Source: Zygnema cylindricum
Lineage: Eukaryota > Streptophyta > Zygnematophyceae > Zygnematales > Zygnemataceae
NCBI GenBank assembly: GCA_037447655.1
Contig: JBBHKE010003275.1
Span: 15,001-52,500 of the forward strand
Direction: 5' to 3'
DNA: 37,500 nucleotides
Made by a program: the position numbers and the translations under genes. Positions 11,222 through 21,261 of the stretch are shown here, piece by piece; position 1 is the stretch's first letter, and every line of letters begins with the position of its first letter. The notes under the pieces were generated by a model. It did no database searches. It saw nothing but the letters and a program-made list of their open reading frames with translations, and had not been told where the DNA came from.

Positions 11222-13617
11222 TTGAGAAATTAATAATAAATCTAGTCCACACAGATATCTGGGGACCTGCAAAAGTACCTTCGGTTGGAGGAAAGAAGTC
11301 TATGTTGACAATAACCGATGACTAGTCTAGATACTCTAGAGTCTACTTCTTGAAAACAAAGTCTGAAACATCGACTTACTTCAAAGAATAAAAAGCATGG
11401 AGTGAGAAGTTGCATGGAACCCCCATTAAGAGAATAAAAAGTGATAATGGGGGGAATATACCTCTAACATGTTTGAGGAATACTTGAGAGATGAGGGAGT
11501 TCAGCACCAAAAAACCGTACCATACAACCCGGAACAAAATGGGGAAGCTGAGAGGTTGAACCGAACACTTGAAGATAGTGCAACTACTATGTTGGCTGAC
11601 AAGAAATTAGGATAGAGATTTTGGGTAGAAGCAATGAACTATGCCAACTACATTAAGAATAGAGTCCTTACCTCAGTTGTAAAGGGAGTGACACCTTATG
11701 ATAGTTTGGTTGGAAGGAAACCATATATCTCTCACCTTAAATTATTCGGTAGCCAAGTTTACAGTCTTGACAGGAATAGGAAAATATATAAACTAGATGC
11801 TAAGGGAAAACCTGGATACTTTGTAGGATATGATGAGGATGTTTAAGGATATAGAGACTATGACTCAGCAAAGAGAGATATCATTCTGGTCAAACACCTA
11901 GTTATCATGGATGAAGGGAAGTCATTTGACCCCTTTAAATATACCTAGAAAATAAGAATCATATTTGTGTCTGAAGGTGATGAGGACTCCATCCTCCCCG
12001 AAAGGGACATGAGTAAAACAACGATTGCAGATTCAAGGGAGATCGAAGACACAGGGGATTCATCGGAAACCTCACATATTTATATCGACTTCGCAGAGAT
12101 AGGAGAGGAGGAACCTGAACCAGCTTCCATGGATAAGGGAGCTGAAGAGATAGTAAGGAGAAATCCAAGACTTCCCTCCATCCCAACTTTGGAGTTTGAG
12201 GGAGGGAGAAGAAGCAGCAAAATGATTCAGGAAAAACAGGCCGCTCAAAAGGTAATTAAGCTATCTCACCTAGATAAGCCTCAGTCATACTCGGAGGCAG
12301 TAAATAATCCGTGGAAAGACAGATGGATTAGAGCCATAAATGATGAGATGGCCTCCATCATGGAAGCAAATACTTGGGAACTAGCAGACTGTCCTCCGGA
12401 CAAAAAAGCGGTTGGCTGTAAATGGGTATTTAAACTCAAACTAAACCCAAAAAATCCATTGAAAGATATAAGGCTCAATTGGTAGCAAAGGGATTCACCC
12501 AAAAAGAGGGGATTGACTATAAGGAGTCTTTTGCTTCAGTTGTTCGGTTCCCGTCAATAAGGATTCTCCTCAGTCTGGTAGCAGCGCAAGACATGGAAAT
12601 ACAACAGATGGATATTAAGACTGCCTTTCTCAATGGTGAGTTAGAGGAAGAAATTTTCATGAGGCAATCAGAGGGATTTGTGGAAGAAGGAGAAGAGAGC
12701 AAAGTCTACAGGCTGATAAAGTCCTTATATCGATTGAAGCAGGCTCCTTAACAGTGGAATAAAAAAACTAGATGAGTTTCTCACCGGTCTAGGATATATG
12801 CGGATCAGCTCTAACCATTCTATCTATATGTTTGAAGATGAAAATAGTGTCATTTTTATTGCAATTTATGTGGATGACCTACTTGTGTTAAGTAAATCTT
12901 TGGAGATTTGATATGAAGGATTTAGGTGAGGCAAGATATATTTTGGGGATCAAAATGGAGTGAGATAGGGGGGAAAGGATTATCAAACTTACTCATAAAG
13001 AAGCAATAGGTAATATGCTTGAGAGATTCGAGATGAAAAAGGCAAATAGTTGTACCACTTCCATGGACTTGAAGAAAGTAAGTGATGGGAGTGAAGAAGG
13101 AGGAGTGGTAATCTTAGATGATCAGATGAGTCCAGAGAAGAGAGAGTTTATGAAGTCTATTCTTTATAGACAGGTCGTACGAAGTTTGATCTACTTTATA
13201 AACTGTATATAGCCAAACATAGCGGCAGTAGTGGGAGTCCTTAGTAGGAGTCTTAATGATCCTAAGAAGAAAGGTTGGGAGGCAGCCAAAAGAGTCATAA
13301 GATATCTGGTAGGAACCAAAGAGTTATGGTTGCATTTAAGAGGGGATCACACTGATATCACTACTTGGAGTTATGCCAGTAATCGAGATGCACCTATGAG
13401 AAGATGCACTTCTGGGTATGTGTTATATCTGGGAGAAGGTGATTGTTGTTGGAGCAGCAAGCAAAAAAAGGTGGTTGCTCAGTCTATTATGGAGGCTGAG
13501 TACATGGCCTCTTATTCTACTGTGAAAGAGTGGATGTGGGTCAAATCCTTGTTGCAAGAACTAGAGTATGTGAAAGAGGGAGTGCATAAAGTGTTTTGTG
13601 ATAATCAAGCTGCCATT
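11222..13617 (+). pseudogene. Inverted copia INT-RT-RNase H block (+ strand)
   Basis: This is pol of the copia-A family on the opposite strand from its surroundings. In order: integrase start VHTDIWGPAKVPSVGGKK (11250-11300), IKSDNGG (11430), an acidic linker (11967-12200), RT beginning WIRAINDEMASIMEANTWEL (12320), a frameshift near 12450, then YKAQLVAKGFTQKEGIDYKE, MDIKTAFLNGELEEEIFMRQ and YRLKQAP. YVDDLL is intact at 12867-12884. About 18 codons are lost after it, then RFDMKDLGEARYILGIKME, and RNase H with RRCTSGYVLYLGEGDC, MEAEYMA and CDNQAAIAAW. Stops and indels make it inactive. It ends abruptly at 13617 against - strand protease. Confidence 0.85.
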
Positions 13618-13918
13618 GCCGCATGGAGGCACCTGAATCTACAATCCAGCCTGCTTCACCTTTCAATCCACCGAAAGCACATTTCTGCTTTTGTGGAATT
13701 TCGACCTCGTTTTTCGCCTCTAACTCCTCATACAATAGGAGCTCATTGTCCTCGTCCTCGGATTTTGCCTCATGTACCAGTGTCACAAAGGCCTTTTTCT
13801 TTCCTCTCGTGAGTCCACCTGTCTCTCCCTCCTTTAATCGAAGCTCGGTTAGCTTAGTACACTCTGCTATATAGTGTCCTGGTTTCGTGCAAAAATGACA
13901 CAACCCCTTTACGCCCAC
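13617..13918 (-). pseudogene. Copia-A second protease/zinc-knuckle piece (- strand)
   Basis: The - strand frame reads LCHFCTKPGHYIAECTKLTE, a complete C-x2-C-x4-H-x4-C zinc knuckle, then an acidic linker (EDEDNELLLYEELEAKNEVE) and GWIVDSGASMR, the aspartic protease active site with catalytic Asp. The frame is then lost at the junction with + strand RNase H near 13617. Since this copy keeps residues lost at 10010-10300, it is a separate or less decayed copy. It would be the gag-protease of the same element whose 5' LTR starts at 14373, with a gag segment inverted between them. Confidence 0.8.
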
Positions 13919-14328
13919 CCTCTAGGGTACCAATCTTTAAGGGAACTGGCTTCATATACTGGGAAAGTATGATGATAGGAGCTCTATGCAAAAAAAGGTT
14001 TTGGGGGATAGTGAGTGGACAGTTGGGGTGTCCATCAAGTCTTGGAATTCCTCCATGGTTTGGAGGAAGCACATTCACCAAAAAAGAGGATCCACCTTCA
14101 ACGGAGGAAACAAAAGAAGGAGAGGTGGTGGACAAAAGAAAGGAGAAGGAGGCGACCACACCAATAACAACTGGTTCGGCATTCATGTCACCTATTCCGA
14201 GGAACGAGGAGAATGATATTGAAACCTGGGACTTCAACAATATGGCGGCAAAGCACCTCATCCTACGCCATCTTACTCAAGGACTTGCATGTCCCCATTT
14301 GCAGGTAGAAAGGGCATATTTATGAAGC
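13911..14328 (+). pseudogene. Inverted gag N-terminal piece
   Basis: The + strand reads SRVPIFKGTGFIYWESMM, then FWGIVSGQLG, a Thr/Lys/Glu-rich linker and NNMAAKHLILRHLTQGLACP, ending at QVERAY. These match copia-A gag at 10740-11140 on the - strand. The piece begins just past a primer-binding site (ccctctagggtacc) and ends where - strand PBS-proximal sequence (14329-14357) begins, so it is inverted relative to the LTR at 14373 that should precede it. Confidence 0.8.
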
Positions 14329-14357
14329 ATGTTCCATAGAATATGGGTACCCTAGAG

Positions 14358-14371
14358 GGTGGGCCCATAAC
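14358..14371 (-). other. Copia-A second primer-binding site (exact half-tRNA iMet match)
   Basis: The + strand is ggtgggcccataac, identical over 14 bases to the anticodon arm of plant initiator tRNA-Met as I recall it. It sits one base from the LTR end (tgcaacttt at 14373). On the - strand the PBS is GTTATGGGCCCACC and encodes Val-Met-Gly-Pro in the gag frame. The upstream start codon seen at 11166 is ATA here, so this gag start is lost. Confidence 0.75.
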
Positions 14372-14372
14372 A

Positions 14373-15280
14373 TGCAACTTTGAGACCTCTATTGGCCCAC
14401 AAAGTATGCAGCTTATTAGAAGCCCCTAGGATAACCCTCACCCCTTTGAGTTTCCACAAGAATAACTGCCACCTTGACAGATTAAAAGTCTAACCATCTT
14501 CACCATTGTGAAGAGAAGACTCCCTTGAGTCGATAGCAAAAATAATTTTTTAATTTGCTCCCCTGATGAGTAAGTTATGAAGGGTCACAGTTGACCTTTG
14601 GTACTGGAGTTCTCTAAGGGAGAGGGGTCTACCTACCAAAATTTTTAGGTCCTAAATCCCTCTCTTAACCCTATAATACTAGAGTACGGCACCAATTAGA
14701 TTACTTTGTCGTACACAAAAGTACAGGTGCCGAAGTACTCTCAGTACGGCCATCGTACGCCATGGCCAAAATGTTGACGCCTGCAATATTTAGATTCGTT
14801 CCCGCATTCTCCCGAGATGCCACAAGCCGATGTAATTGTGACAAGTGTCATTTGAGGTGTCGATAACAGAAAACCACCAAAGCGCCCTTTCCGCGATTTC
14901 GGCATATATCGCGGCCGCTTGATCAAGATCGGCATTTAATTATAGCTATAGAAAAATGATTGCGTGGTATTTGTTTCACCGTCGAAACAAATGCTCAGTA
15001 TTTGTTTCGTGGAGTACAGTACACCATATTAGACAAAACTATATCTATGTCCTAAGAACTTGTTCGCGCCGTTAAATGAAATTGTCTACTTATACCTCTA
15101 TAAATATTTTTGCAACCTTATATACCTCAGCAGTGATCCTAGACTAATAGGATAAAGCTACCAAAACTGCTTGACTTGACGGACGGCAGGTACCGGGATT
15201 AAATCTTTGGTCCGTCAAGTTCCTTTTGGTAAATCTACCAAACAAGTAGTTGTCTCTCTCTAGATAGCATGGGCAGCCAT
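14373..15280 (-). repeat. Copia-A right LTR, first part
   Basis: It is collinear with 6270-7180: shared tacggcaccaat, gatgccac/gatgccgt, the pair tcctagac...ggtaccgggattaaatc / ggtgccaggatcaaatc, and ctctagatag near the end. It stops at gcagccat (15280), where copia-B begins. The remaining 156 bases of the LTR appear at 21262-21417. Confidence 0.8.
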
Positions 15281-16119
15281 TGTTGTTCTACAACCACCGG
15301 TGTAGGTGGAGGAGCAGCAGTAGTAGTAGAAGTTGACATGATACACTCTCATAAGCTATCAAGAATTGTACCAAACAGATGTTTTCAAGTGCTAACCAAA
15401 ATCTTATACAATCATCAAAACTTCACAAAACTCTATCACAATATAGAGCAACATAAACTCTGACAACTCCTAAAGTTTCGGTTTAATTGACCTAACAATG
15501 CTCAACATAGAATACTAAGATGTTTCCCAAAAACTGTTTGCAGTTTTAATACTTTTTAGTCTGGATACATAAAATGCTCTAAGTCTTAAGTCTTATACTC
15601 TCGGTGTTGTACCGCCCATACCAGTGTACCTCAGAGGTATGTCCAAAAACTACCCACCTACTGAGATCTACGTTTTCCTAATCCTGCCAATCCAATCTAC
15701 CATCGTATAGTCCATATTACTCAGAATCTATACTAAGTGATTATACAAATACTTATCGGCTAAGTCACTTGTGATCCTATTATGAATCTCATCCGTTGAC
15801 TTGATTCATAACAATCGCAGCTGCGTTGTCTTGTACCGAATCACATTCATATCACCGCGGTTGTGTTGTCTCGTACCGAATCATATCCATGATAACCGCA
15901 GCTGCGTTTTCTGTAAAGATCATATCCAAAATAACCGCAGTTGCGTAGTTGCGTTGTCCTTAATGCGTCCCAGTTGCGTTATTCTGTCTACGTAGCAGCT
16001 ACGTTGTCATGTATTATACTCAAATGATGACGCATGTCCATGTGAAACTTATGCTACAAATTACTACCTTTCTACCCTCACACTAATTTACTGAGACTTA
16101 AAACTTTCCAAAATCAACA
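15281..16119 (-). repeat. Copia-B left LTR (3' LTR)
   Basis: It is 839 bases, bounded by tgttgttctac and aaaatcaaca on the + strand, that is TG...CA ends with TGTTG/CAACA inverted tips. It matches 20442-21261 throughout, for example gtctggatacataaaatgct and ctatactaagtgattataca. It carries the same gag start codon region as the 5' LTR, because gag begins inside the LTR. Confidence 0.85.
15805..16005 (-). repeat. Degenerate tandem units in copia-B LTR (left)
   Basis: About six imperfect units contain gcagctgcgttgtc or variants, several followed by tgtaccgaatca. The core gcagctgc is palindromic and contains the E-box CAGCTG. The matching array in the right LTR is at 20960-21155. Repeats in the upstream part of an LTR often act as enhancers, but here that is inference. 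Confidence 0.7.
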
Positions 16120-16330
16120 CTCCCATAAAGCTTTAGACTTAGTGTATCAGCTAAGCTACGATGCCAGAGCAGCGTAGCTGCGATGTTGAAATAGAGCAGC
16201 ATCGTAGCAAAGCAGCGCAGCAAATCAGCTAGTCAGCTAGTCACATTGTATCCCGATGTTACACTAGCGCAGCATGGTAGTATCGCAGTGCAGCATCTCA
16301 GCTAGTCGCCTAGTCCCACTGCATCCCTAC
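16120..16330. other. GCAGC-rich tract between RNase H and 3' LTR
   Basis: The tract repeats agcagcgtag, gcagcatcg, cagctagtc and similar words, with no open frame. It lies between the end of copia-B RNase H and the 3' LTR. It resembles the LTR repeat units in base content and may be derived from them. Confidence 0.5.
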
Positions 16331-16336
16331 AATACA

Positions 16337-17290
16337 TCAGCTTAGGAGCACAAAAAACTTTAGTGAGCATATCAGCAATAAATTTTGCATCTGTAAAATA
16401 GCATAATTTAATCGCCCGAGAAAACACTTTTCTTTTACAAAGTGTAATCTTACATCCATGTGTTTGCTCTTGAAGTGGTGATTCGGGTTAGAGGCAATGG
16501 CTATTGCAGCCAGGTTATCACACCTGATCACCTGTGGACCAACCTGCATGTATCCCAATTCTTGCAAGATGGATTTCACCGATAAGAGTTTTTATAGGGC
16601 CGAGCTCGCTGCCATGTATTTTGACTACATTGTCGACTGTGCCGTGACATTTTGAAGTTTGCTACTCCAGCAGCAAGTCCAATTCCCAATTTGTAGAACG
16701 AATCCCGTTGTGGATTTCCTCCATGGCATGTCGCCATAGCTTGCATCACTCCACGTTTGCAGCTTCCACTCCTCCTCCGCTTAGTGTGAGTTTGAGGTCT
16801 TTGGTTTCTGCCAAATATCTTAAGACTCTCCTTGCTGCCTAAAGGTCAGATTTTCTAGGATTTTCTAGACTTCTTCTAGGTATCCTAACTGCTACAGCAA
16901 TGTCAGGACGGGTACAATTCATGAAATATATTAAACTACCCACTATTTTTTTATAAGGTATAAGTGTGAAAGGATCATCCTCCCTTGACTCTAAATACTC
17001 ACTAATAATAACACCCAGTTTTGTCTATTCTCCCTCTAACTTCTGCCAAAACTCCATTGGAGTTGCACACCCTTTTGCCCCCCCCATTCCATACTCATCT
17101 AACATGTTTCCAATAGCCTATTTTTGAGTCAACTTTATTAATCTCTTATTTCTTTTCCTTTCAACCTGAATACCCAAATTATTTTTTCCTCGCAAAGTCT
17201 TCAGGCAAAATTAGCGAGTTTTGATTTTGTTGGTTTGACCATTGATTTGCTAATTAATAGTAGATCATCTACATACCTTTGCTATAAACT
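16337..17290 (-). pseudogene. Copia-B RNase H and RT C-terminal part
   Basis: The - strand segment 16337-16579 reads ILQELGYMQVG, IRCDNLAAIAIASNP and KSKHMDVRLHFVKE, the C-terminal RNase H region of plant copia. The segment 16780-17000 is related to GSLIYFMNCTRPDIAV... in broken form. YVDDLLLIS is at 17249-17275 with both catalytic Asp intact. Multiple stops break the frame between them. The parts follow the order expected for copia pol read from high to low coordinates. Confidence 0.8.
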
Positions 17291-17420
17291 ATCATATCCT
17301 CTCCTTTTAGAACGTATACAGAATGATCAGAGCTTATCCTTTGAAATCATGGACTAGTTAAGAATTCGTCAAGTTTCAGATTCTATTGCCTGGGGGGCTG
17401 TTTAAGACCGTATAGAGATT

Positions 17421-18260
17421 TTAACAATTGCATAATGAGTGTTTTTTTCCTGGCTCTGCATACATTTCAGGCTGTTGCATGGTAATTGTCGCATCTAGCT
17501 CTCTATGCAAGAAGGTCGTTTTTACATCCATCTGATGTAATTCTATATCTTTTAAAACAGCTAGGGACAGCAAGATCATAACTATCGAAAATCTTAGTAC
17601 CGGAGAAAATGTTTTTTCAAAATCAATTCCTTCTTCTCGATTATGCCCCTTTGCCATAAGAGTAGCCTTATATCGTTTAATGGTGTTATCGGGGTTTCAT
17701 TTCACTTTGAATACCCATTTGCTGCTTATCGTTTTTCGGTCCGCAAGAAGATCTACAAGCTTCCATGTCTGAGCCTCCATGATCGACTTCATTTCATCGT
17801 TTGGTGCCTCGGTCTAGTGATTTCGCTACGTTGATGAGAAGACCTCTCGGATGGTCAGAGGCTCTCCTGAGGCTGCCGAGTAGGCAAAGTGAGAGCTTGC
17901 TTGCAGGCGGCTGCTGGATCTCTTTCCCCCCGATAATTCTTAGGCTGGGATCGTCGGATCTTTCACATTCCGTTTCTGTCGCTGGTGTGGATCCGCAGGT
18001 ATTGACCCCTGTTGTCGTGACTGGAACTGAACTTGCCAAGAGTCCTGGTAAATTTTAGAAAATTGTTCACAAACTGGAGTATTATGTACGTGTTTGACAA
18101 TAAGCTGATTGCAATCATGAATGATATATTCTTGCACTTCCTGATGCTTTTGTTCATCTGTCAAGGTGAATAAATCTACCGAATCAAGCTCATCTTTCAC
18201 AATAATATTTCAAGCCACAATTATATTTTGTATCTCAAAGATAAATACCATATAACCTTT
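17421..18260 (-). pseudogene. Copia-B RT N-terminal part and linker
   Basis: The - strand segment 17421-17657 reads AKGHNREEGIDFEKTFSPVL and HQMDVKTTFLHREL, the conserved RT start (fingers/palm) with the first catalytic Asp in QMDVKT. Normal copia has TAFLNG here, so TFLHR shows decay. Upstream, 17794-18260 is the variable hydrophilic linker between integrase and RT and is locally richer in G and C. It carries frame changes and no motif. Confidence 0.75.
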
Positions 18261-18520
18261 GAAGTGGTCATCATATCCTAGCAAAATACCCAGTAACCCC
18301 TAGGGTTCCATTTTCTATCTATTTTGTGATGTATCTAAAATGAAGCATTTACTACCAAAAACTTTAAAATGACTAACATCAGGTTTCTAGGCAGTCCAGA
18401 CTTCATAAGGCGTAGTCTCTACCGATCTAGACCATATTATATTCTTAATATAAACTGCACAATTTAGAGCCTCTGCCCAAAATTTCAGATCCATATTATA
18501 CAAACTGCACAATTTGGTGT

Positions 18521-19284
18521 CTATGCCCAAAATTTCAGATCCACATATTTATCTGCAAGCATTGACCTAGAGCTCTCCGTGAGGGTTCTGTTTAATCTTT
18601 TTGAAACACCATTTTGTACCTGTGAATATGCAACGGTCAACAGATGACTTATACCTTCCTCGAGTAAAAATGTCTCAAATTCCTTCGTTGTATATTTTCC
18701 ACCATTGTCTGATCTGAATGCCAGAATTGGCAAAATATGTAGTTTTTCCACCCAATCTTTATAGTGTTTTAAGTGACTAAACACTTCGTTTTTTTCTTTC
18801 ATGAAATAAACCTTTCTAAACCTTGAAAAATCGTCTGTGAAGGTGACCGTATATTTCATCCCTTGGCAGATGGGACCTTTGCAAGACCAAAAACATCGTA
18901 TTGGATTTGTTGTAAAAGTCTAGTTGACCGATGTTCCGACTTTGTAGGGAATGTTAGTCTGTGTATTTTTCCTAAAGCACAACCATCAAATGTTTTAACC
19001 AGCTGATCTGTTACAAAGACACCATCTATTTTGCCAGCGATAATCATTTTTCTCAAACTATCATAATTTACATGGCCTAATCTTTTATGCCACAACTCAT
19101 CTGAGGGCATAACACCGGAATACAGAACATCATTCTCCTTTGTATTAGCCATATCCATACGGTACATTTTGCTATTATCTCTAGTACATGTAACTACAAC
19201 CTTGCCATTCTTGCTAACAACCTGCCAACCATTTTTCAGATTGATTTCAAAGTATGTACTCTCTAGTAAAGATGAAGAAAACAA
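18521..19284 (-). pseudogene. Copia-B integrase, third catalytic residue lost
   Basis: Two adjoining frames are visible. 18856-19284 holds the GAG-pre-integrase part, LWHKRLGHVNYDSLRKM, then FDGCALGKIHRLTFP. 18521-18859 holds the core with VTFTDDFSRF and FRSDNGGKYTTKEFE. The third acidic residue of the DDE triad normally lies in NGV(A/S)ERxNR. Here it reads NGVSKRLNR, a Glu to Lys change, so strand transfer could not occur. The end LADKYVDLKFWA is typical of the core's C-terminal helix. The frames overlap by a few bases at a shift near 18856. Confidence 0.85.
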
Positions 19285-19290
19285 AATTTT

Positions 19291-19604
19291 CTAAAAGTGA
19301 GGGATAAAGAGGACATTGTGAAGAGTCCTTTCAATTTCTTTTGTTTCTGCATTAACCAGCAAGGATACATCACACATAGCACGAGTTTGGACACTCATGC
19401 CACATGCATAGTAAGATTCTTTTCCAAGGTTGATTTCAGATTTTTGAAGATACTCTTGTTCCAACACATGTGTGCTGACGCTCTTGCGTCCATTATCCAT
19501 CCAAGGTCCTTTGGGCCCTCGATTGCTGCCACATGGCAAATAGATCCGTTTCGTCTTTCTTTAAAAAAATTTAGAGTGTCGTCGTAGTGCGACAAAGATG
19601 CCAA
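19291..19604 (-). pseudogene. Copia-B protease, active site DARAS
   Basis: The - strand reads LGWIMDARASAHMC (active-site codons at 19479-19490) and, in a shifted frame, ERTLHNVLFIPHF, the C-terminal half. The consensus is DSGAS or DTGAS; the catalytic Asp is kept but Ser-Gly became Ala-Arg, which should abolish activity. A frameshift lies near 19395-19540, where both frames are open. Confidence 0.8.
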
Positions 19605-19636
19605 AAATAGTGCATTTCCACGAGGTGTACGTCTCG

Positions 19637-20500
19637 TTAAGCCTTTGTAAAACTGGCTATGTTACCATCTCGGCCTGTATAAACGTGTTTGTTAGATTTT
19701 TTAAGCTTAGGACAAAACCTATATCCATGACCTCTCTCACTGCAATAGAAACAAACATTGTTGGACTGTCTATTTCCATTGTGATTAAACTGTTTAAACT
19801 GATTTTGTGAATTAACCTGCTTTCTTTGTTGATTAAAATTTCCCTTACTCACAAAATCTGTATTAAAAGCCTTTACTTGCTCAGAACTGAGAATTTTAGC
19901 TGTCGCTTCCTCCTGTAGTAAAATATTAATCCCTAATTGTAAAGTCTAGTTAGTCTTATCTTTTTGTTTGAGCACATCAGATCCTCCCTTCATTCTAATA
20001 GGGAGACCTCTCATTAGCAATACTGCTTCTTGAAACTGAGGAAACGTGCCCGTTGCACAAGCATGGGCATCTACAAAGATGCGAAATTTGTTAGCATACT
20101 CAGCCATTGTTGCGCCAGTGTACTTTTAGTCCCAAAATTTTGCTGCCAACAGAAGTTATTCTTGAACATTAGCTTTTTCATAAGCATTTTTAAGAGAATT
20201 CCGTAAGTCAATTGCCTTTTTCATTTTTATGCGAGACATAGCTAAGTCCTTTGATATACAAAATTTGAAAATAGAACGAGTCTGCGTATTCTTTTTAGAC
20301 CAAGACGGATCTGATTCATCTAGAGAACCATCCAATATATACAATAGATTATCATTTTCAAAATGAGTCTCCACCATATCGGCCCAATAAACATATTTCT
20401 CCCCCAAGAAGATAGGAATTCTTGATGACAGGCCCATAACCTGTTGTTCTACAACCACCGGTGCAAGTGGAGGAGCAGCAGTAGCAGTAGAAGCTGACAT
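19637..20500 (-). pseudogene. Copia-B gag with zinc knuckle; ATG inside 5' LTR
   Basis: ATG at 20498-20500 lies 59 bases inside the 5' LTR. The frame MSASTATAAPPLAP...EQQ runs to the LTR end and continues through the PBS as VMGLSSRIPIFLGEKYVYW, a normal copia gag start. The open frame ends at 20156. Middle gag (19860-20150) is broken. The zinc knuckle CFYCSERGHGYRFC at 19712-19753 is intact. The arrangement of starting gag in the LTR is known from Ty1 and Ty5. Gag would assemble the cytoplasmic virus-like particle. Confidence 0.85.
20431..20441 (-). other. Copia-B primer-binding site (half-tRNA iMet type)
   Basis: The + strand ggcccataacc directly abuts the LTR start at 20442. It matches 11 bases of the anticodon arm of initiator tRNA-Met (...GGCCCATAACC...). 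The match ends there: the following bases (gatgaca) do not fit. Confidence 0.65.
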
Positions 20501-21261
20501 GATACACTCTCAAAAGTTATTAAGAATCATACCAAACAGATGTTTACAATGCTCACCAAATCGTATATAAGCATCAAAACTTCACAAAATTATATCACAA
20601 TATAGAGCAACATAAACATTGACAAATCCCAAAGTTTCATTACAATTGACGAAACAGTGCTTAAGATAGAATACTAAGAAGTTTCCCAAAAACTGTCAGT
20701 AGTTTTACTACGTGGAAGTCTGGATACATAAAATGCTCTAAGTCCTAAGTCTTATACTCTCGGTGTTGTACCGCCGATACAAGTGTACCTGAGAGGTATG
20801 TCCAAAAAACTGAGATCTACGTGTTCCTAATCCTGCCAACCCAATCTACCATCGTACAGATCAATATTATTCAGAATCTATACTAAGTGATTATACAAAT
20901 ACTTGTCGGCTAAGTCACTTGTGATACTATAATGAATCTCGTCCGTTGACTTGATTCATATCAATCGCAGCTGCGTTGTCTTGTACCGAATCACATTGAT
21001 ATCACCCGCAGCTATGTTGTCCCCTAGCGAATCATATCCAAGATAACCGTAGCTGCGTTGTCCTGTTTGCGTTGTCCTGTTTGCGTCGCAGCTACGCTGT
21101 TCTTTCTGCGTAGCAGCTGCGCTGTTCCGTCTGCGTCGCAGTTGCGTTGTCCTGTACTATACTCAAATGATAACGCATGTCCTTGTGAAACTACGCTACA
21201 AATTACTACCTTTTTGCCCTCACACTAATTTAGTGAGACTGAAAGCTTTCCAAAATCAACA
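20442..21261 (-). repeat. Copia-B right LTR (5' LTR)
   Basis: It is 820 bases with the same TGTTG...CAACA tips as 15281-16119 and the same internal GCAGCTGCG array (20960-21155). The PBS follows on the - strand at 20441. Small indels distinguish the two LTR copies, for example the missing ctacccacctactg after tgtccaaaaa. Confidence 0.85.

Larger units (their letters stand above)
15281..21261 (-). mobile_element. Copia-B: full-length but dead Ty1/copia element
   Basis: On the - strand the element starts TGTTGATTTTGG (21261) and ends GTAGAACAACA (15281), with direct LTRs at both ends, a PBS next to the 5' LTR, gag, zinc knuckle, protease, integrase, RT and RNase H in copia order, and a purine tract (atgggag, 16120-16126) before the 3' LTR. 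It lies inside the copia-A LTR: the left flank ends ...agccat and the right flank begins catggcttt, while the uninterrupted LTR reads agccatggct (7190-7200). The apparent target duplication is only CAT. The LTR copies agree better than those of copia-A, as expected for a younger insertion. Confidence 0.85.

Noticed and set aside
14358-14371. tRNA-like sequence
   Set aside because: It matches only the anticodon arm of initiator tRNA-Met beside an LTR, so it is a primer-binding site, not a tRNA gene.
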